From: Bacteroides pyogenes
GTDB lineage: Bacteria > Bacteroidota > Bacteroidia > Bacteroidales > Bacteroidaceae
Reading direction: 5' to 3'
Length of the DNA: 64,000 nt
NCBI RefSeq assembly: GCF_014196225.1
Contig: NZ_JACIDI010000003.1
Location: 124,001 to 188,000 of the forward strand
How positions within the stretch are numbered: position 1 is the stretch's first letter; the number at the start of each line of letters is the position of its first letter. Of this stretch, positions 62,537-64,000 are shown one piece after another. The position numbers and the translations under genes were made by a program. The notes below the pieces were generated by a model. The model was not told the origin of the DNA. It was given only the letters and a program-made list of their open reading frames with translations, and ran no database searches.

Positions 62537-62600
62537 CCGGAAAGCGGGTGGATAGTCCGCTATTCCGGCGGGATTAATAATTGAGAATTTTTGTGGTTGG
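62537..62600 (-). repeat. Conserved hairpin plus tail upstream of traE
   Basis: GCCGGAA (62537-62543) pairs with TTCCGGC (62564-62570) and an inner AGCGG/CCGCT stem is separated by GTGGATAGT. The adjoining 29 bp (62572-62600) match the copy upstream of traN with one length difference. It lies in the 162-bp gap between the TraD-like gene and traE. Confidence 0.75.
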
Positions 62601-62677
62601 TCTTCTGACCTTTTTTGAATGGTTAAGCCCAGCTAACCGTAATCTTTTTCTTTCATACCTGATTCGTTTTAAAGGTT

Positions 62678-63280
62678 CTACATATAGTCGTTCATATCGA
62701 ACGCCTGTAAATCTTCGGGGCTGGCTTCGTTTGGCGGGGCGATAAATACAGCATCGTATTTACCCAGCATTTCCGCCACCCGTACCATGCCCCCGTTTAT
62801 CTGTTCCATCATTGTGTCGTACAGGCTGGTTTGTTGCATAACCGACAAGGTTTGCAGGGCTTTCCGTTCCTCTTCTTCCGGGGCTTCCTGCTCCCTGACG
62901 ACCTGTACCGCTTGTGCCATTTCTTCAAAGGAGATACCCCGTGCCGACTGACCTTCACCGCCAGTGATAAGTGCGATTTCTTCTGCTTCCAGTTCATCTT
63001 CATACTTCATTTCAAATTCAACATCCATCGGCTGCGGGGTGTCTTCCGTGTCATCCGGGGCAAATATAGAAGCATTATCAACCCCTTTAGAAAACTGGCT
63101 TTCAGTGTCTTCGTATGGCGTTACTTGTCTTAACCGGAAAGTTGTTTTACCTACGACAGCCTTTTCGTTTTTACGGTTGCCGGGGCTTTCGGAAGAGGAA
63201 CTGTTTGCTTCCTTCCTGAACCGAAAAAACAGGACGAGGTAATAAAGGACAACCCCAGCTATCATTAATTTTAGTATCAT
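62678..63280 (-). CDS. TraD-like protein of the conjugative transposon
   Basis: This 200-residue protein has one N-terminal helix (LKLMIAGVVLYYLVLFFRF) and an acidic cytoplasmic part with DDTEDTPQPMDVEFEMKYED and ISFEEMAQAVQVVREQEAPE, ending FDMNDYM. It occupies the traD position between the DUF3408 gene and traE. It overlaps the DUF3408 stop by 4 bp. Family assignment by position and pattern only. Confidence 0.75.
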   Translation of the reverse strand: MILKLMIAGVVLYYLVLFFRFRKEANSSSSESPGNRKNEKAVVGKTTFRLRQVTPYEDTESQFSKGVDNASIFAPDDTEDTPQPMDVEFEMKYEDELEAEEIALITGGEGQSARGISFEEMAQAVQVVREQEAPEEEERKALQTLSVMQQTSLYDTMMEQINGGMVRVAEMLGKYDAVFIAPPNEASPEDLQAFDMNDYM

Positions 63281-63711
63281 ATCGGGCTTTCAAAAGTTTT
63301 CTTATACAGTTCGTTGATTTCGTCCTGATACTGGTCGAAGTGATTCAGGATAATTGTTTCCACATAGCTGCTTACAGTCGCTTTTCGTTCACCGATAACC
63401 ATTACTATTTTCATAAGCTTTTCATGGGTGGAACGACTTACATATATCGGCTGGCGGTCGGGAAGTTCCATTTTCTGAAAATAGGTTTCCCGGTAATCGG
63501 CAGGGGTACTTTTCTTCCGGCGGGTAGTTTCCCGGATGGTTTTTGCTTCCGGTTGCCGGACAGGTTCTACCACAGTTTCCTGTCTTACTTCCGGCGTATC
63601 CGGTTCTTTACTTACTGTTTTAGGTGAAATTTCCTGTTTCATGGGTAAACCCTGTGAAATGATTTCTTTCATAAAATCTTCATCCACCTGTACTTTTTCC
63701 TGTTTTGCCAT
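63277..63711 (-). CDS. DUF3408 protein of the tra operon (TraB/TraC-like)
   Basis: This 144-residue protein has a disordered Lys/Pro/Glu-rich N-terminal half, then ADYRETYFQKMELPDRQPIY and STHEKLMKIVMVIGERKATV with a C-terminal YVETIILNHFDQYQDEINEL. That is the ribbon-helix-helix-like DUF3408 domain found next to ParA-type TraA. Usually two such genes are seen in CTnDOT relatives; only one lies here. Confidence 0.82.
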   Translation of the reverse strand: MAKQEKVQVDEDFMKEIISQGLPMKQEISPKTVSKEPDTPEVRQETVVEPVRQPEAKTIRETTRRKKSTPADYRETYFQKMELPDRQPIYVSRSTHEKLMKIVMVIGERKATVSSYVETIILNHFDQYQDEINELYKKTFESPI

Positions 63712-63712
63712 A

Positions 63713-64000
63713 TTAGTATAGTTTTATAATGTATCCTATTTCAGCCACCAACTCTTCAAGGTTGCTGCCTTTTATCATTCGCTTATCCGCAGGGAACAGA
63801 GTGGAACGGAAGACAGAAGTTTTATCACCGGACAGTTCCTTTTTGTAGCGTTTGGTATCCGGGATAAAGGTTTTCATAAGGGGTAATTTCAGTTCGCCGA
63901 TAGTATTTTCATAAATTCTATACAAGTCGGTTTTCTCCCTGCCATCGACCTGATTCCAAAATAGGTGCAAACCTTGTATCCGGTAAGCTTCATTCTGTAC
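63713..64000 (-). CDS. traA: ParA-family ATPase TraA, C-terminal part
   Basis: The frame is open to the right edge of the window; visible C-terminal residues include YRIQGLHLFWNQVDGREKTD, LYRIYENTIGELKLPLMKTF, IPDTKRYKKEL and a final EELVAEIGYIIKLY. They match the C-terminus of the ParA/MinD-like TraA at the start of CTnDOT tra operons. The Walker A part is off the window. One base separates its stop from the DUF3408 start. Confidence 0.85.
   Translation of the reverse strand, partial: VQNEAYRIQGLHLFWNQVDGREKTDLYRIYENTIGELKLPLMKTFIPDTKRYKKELSGDKTSVFRSTLFPADKRMIKGSNLEELVAEIGYIIKLY

Larger units (their letters stand above)
48256..64000. mobile_element. Conjugative transposon (CTnDOT-like tra set), left part
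   Basis: Everything from just after tRNA-Ser to the right edge belongs to an integrative conjugative element: integrase, ORF6N protein, CDF transporter, ArdA, DUF3873 and other small genes on +, and a - strand transfer operon traA to traQ. Base composition looks lower in G+C than the PUL. The relaxase, coupling protein, regulatory rte/exc-like genes and the right end are not in the window. Left boundary is inferred from the tRNA. Confidence 0.85.

Overview
The window looks like a chromosome segment of a gut Bacteroides. Support comes from SusC/SusD pairs, a hybrid two-component regulator, -7 promoter elements of the form TAnnTTTG (the tRNA-Ser promoter is a textbook TTTG-N19-TACCTTTG), lipoproteins with acidic residues after the lipobox Cys, and a CTnDOT-type tra operon. 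Species cannot be fixed from the sequence alone.

Layout. (1) 1-7565, + strand: the end of an efflux operon (two FtsX-type ABC permeases and a TolC-like outer-membrane protein), followed by an NtrC-type sigma-54 response regulator and its histidine kinase. (2) 7679-12900, + strand: an inositol-lipid cluster. It holds inositol-phosphate synthase, a PgpA-type phosphatase, a GtrA-like membrane protein, a CDP-alcohol phosphatidyltransferase, a PAP2/Aur1-like enzyme and a UPF0104 membrane protein, and it ends at a strong bidirectional terminator. As I recall, it matches the experimentally studied B. thetaiotaomicron set around BT_1522-BT_1526. (3) 13277-17523: housekeeping and small genes (a glycine/alanine-rich protein, a CarboxypepD_reg protein, DUF4250, a Spy/CpxP-like protein, endonuclease IV). 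(4) 17676-40373, all - strand: a heparin/heparan-sulfate-type polysaccharide utilisation locus. In transcription order it holds the hybrid regulator, surface PL12 lyase, surface glycan-binding protein, SusC, SusD, GH88, periplasmic PL12 lyase, a DUF3604 PHP-like lipoprotein, a ROK sugar kinase and a PL15-like lyase. No sulfatase gene is present. (5) 40464-47979: TrpB2, a DUF4738-like lipoprotein, a probably frameshifted small membrane gene, L-serine dehydratase, CorA and MutS2, which carries a recent in-frame duplication. (6) 48171-48255: tRNA-Ser(UGA). (7) From just after the tRNA to the window end: the integrase-proximal part of a conjugative transposon. It has a tyrosine recombinase, ORF6N protein, CDF cation transporter, ArdA, small genes, and on the - strand traQ, O, N, M, L, K, J, I, a DUF3876 gene, G, F, E, a TraD-like gene, a DUF3408 gene and a partial traA. 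The element runs off the right edge.

How the parts work together. In the PUL, the surface lyase would cut long chains and SusCD with the glycan-binding protein would capture and import the pieces. The periplasmic PL12, GH88 and PL15 enzymes would finish depolymerisation, the ROK kinase would phosphorylate a released sugar, and the hybrid regulator would sense an oligosaccharide and switch on the operon. In the conjugative element, ArdA would protect incoming DNA while the Tra proteins build the mating channel.

The most unusual non-coding signals are three intergenic arrays of about 22-bp period with unrelated unit sequences (4638-4762, 12941-13051, 25104-25362), a 21-bp-phased direct repeat upstream of the PUL operon (35988-36018), paired palindromes in the nfo upstream region, two near-identical palindromes in and after the ORF6N gene, and a run of four stem-loops at 52783-52989. 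No CRISPR array, rRNA or intact insertion sequence was seen.
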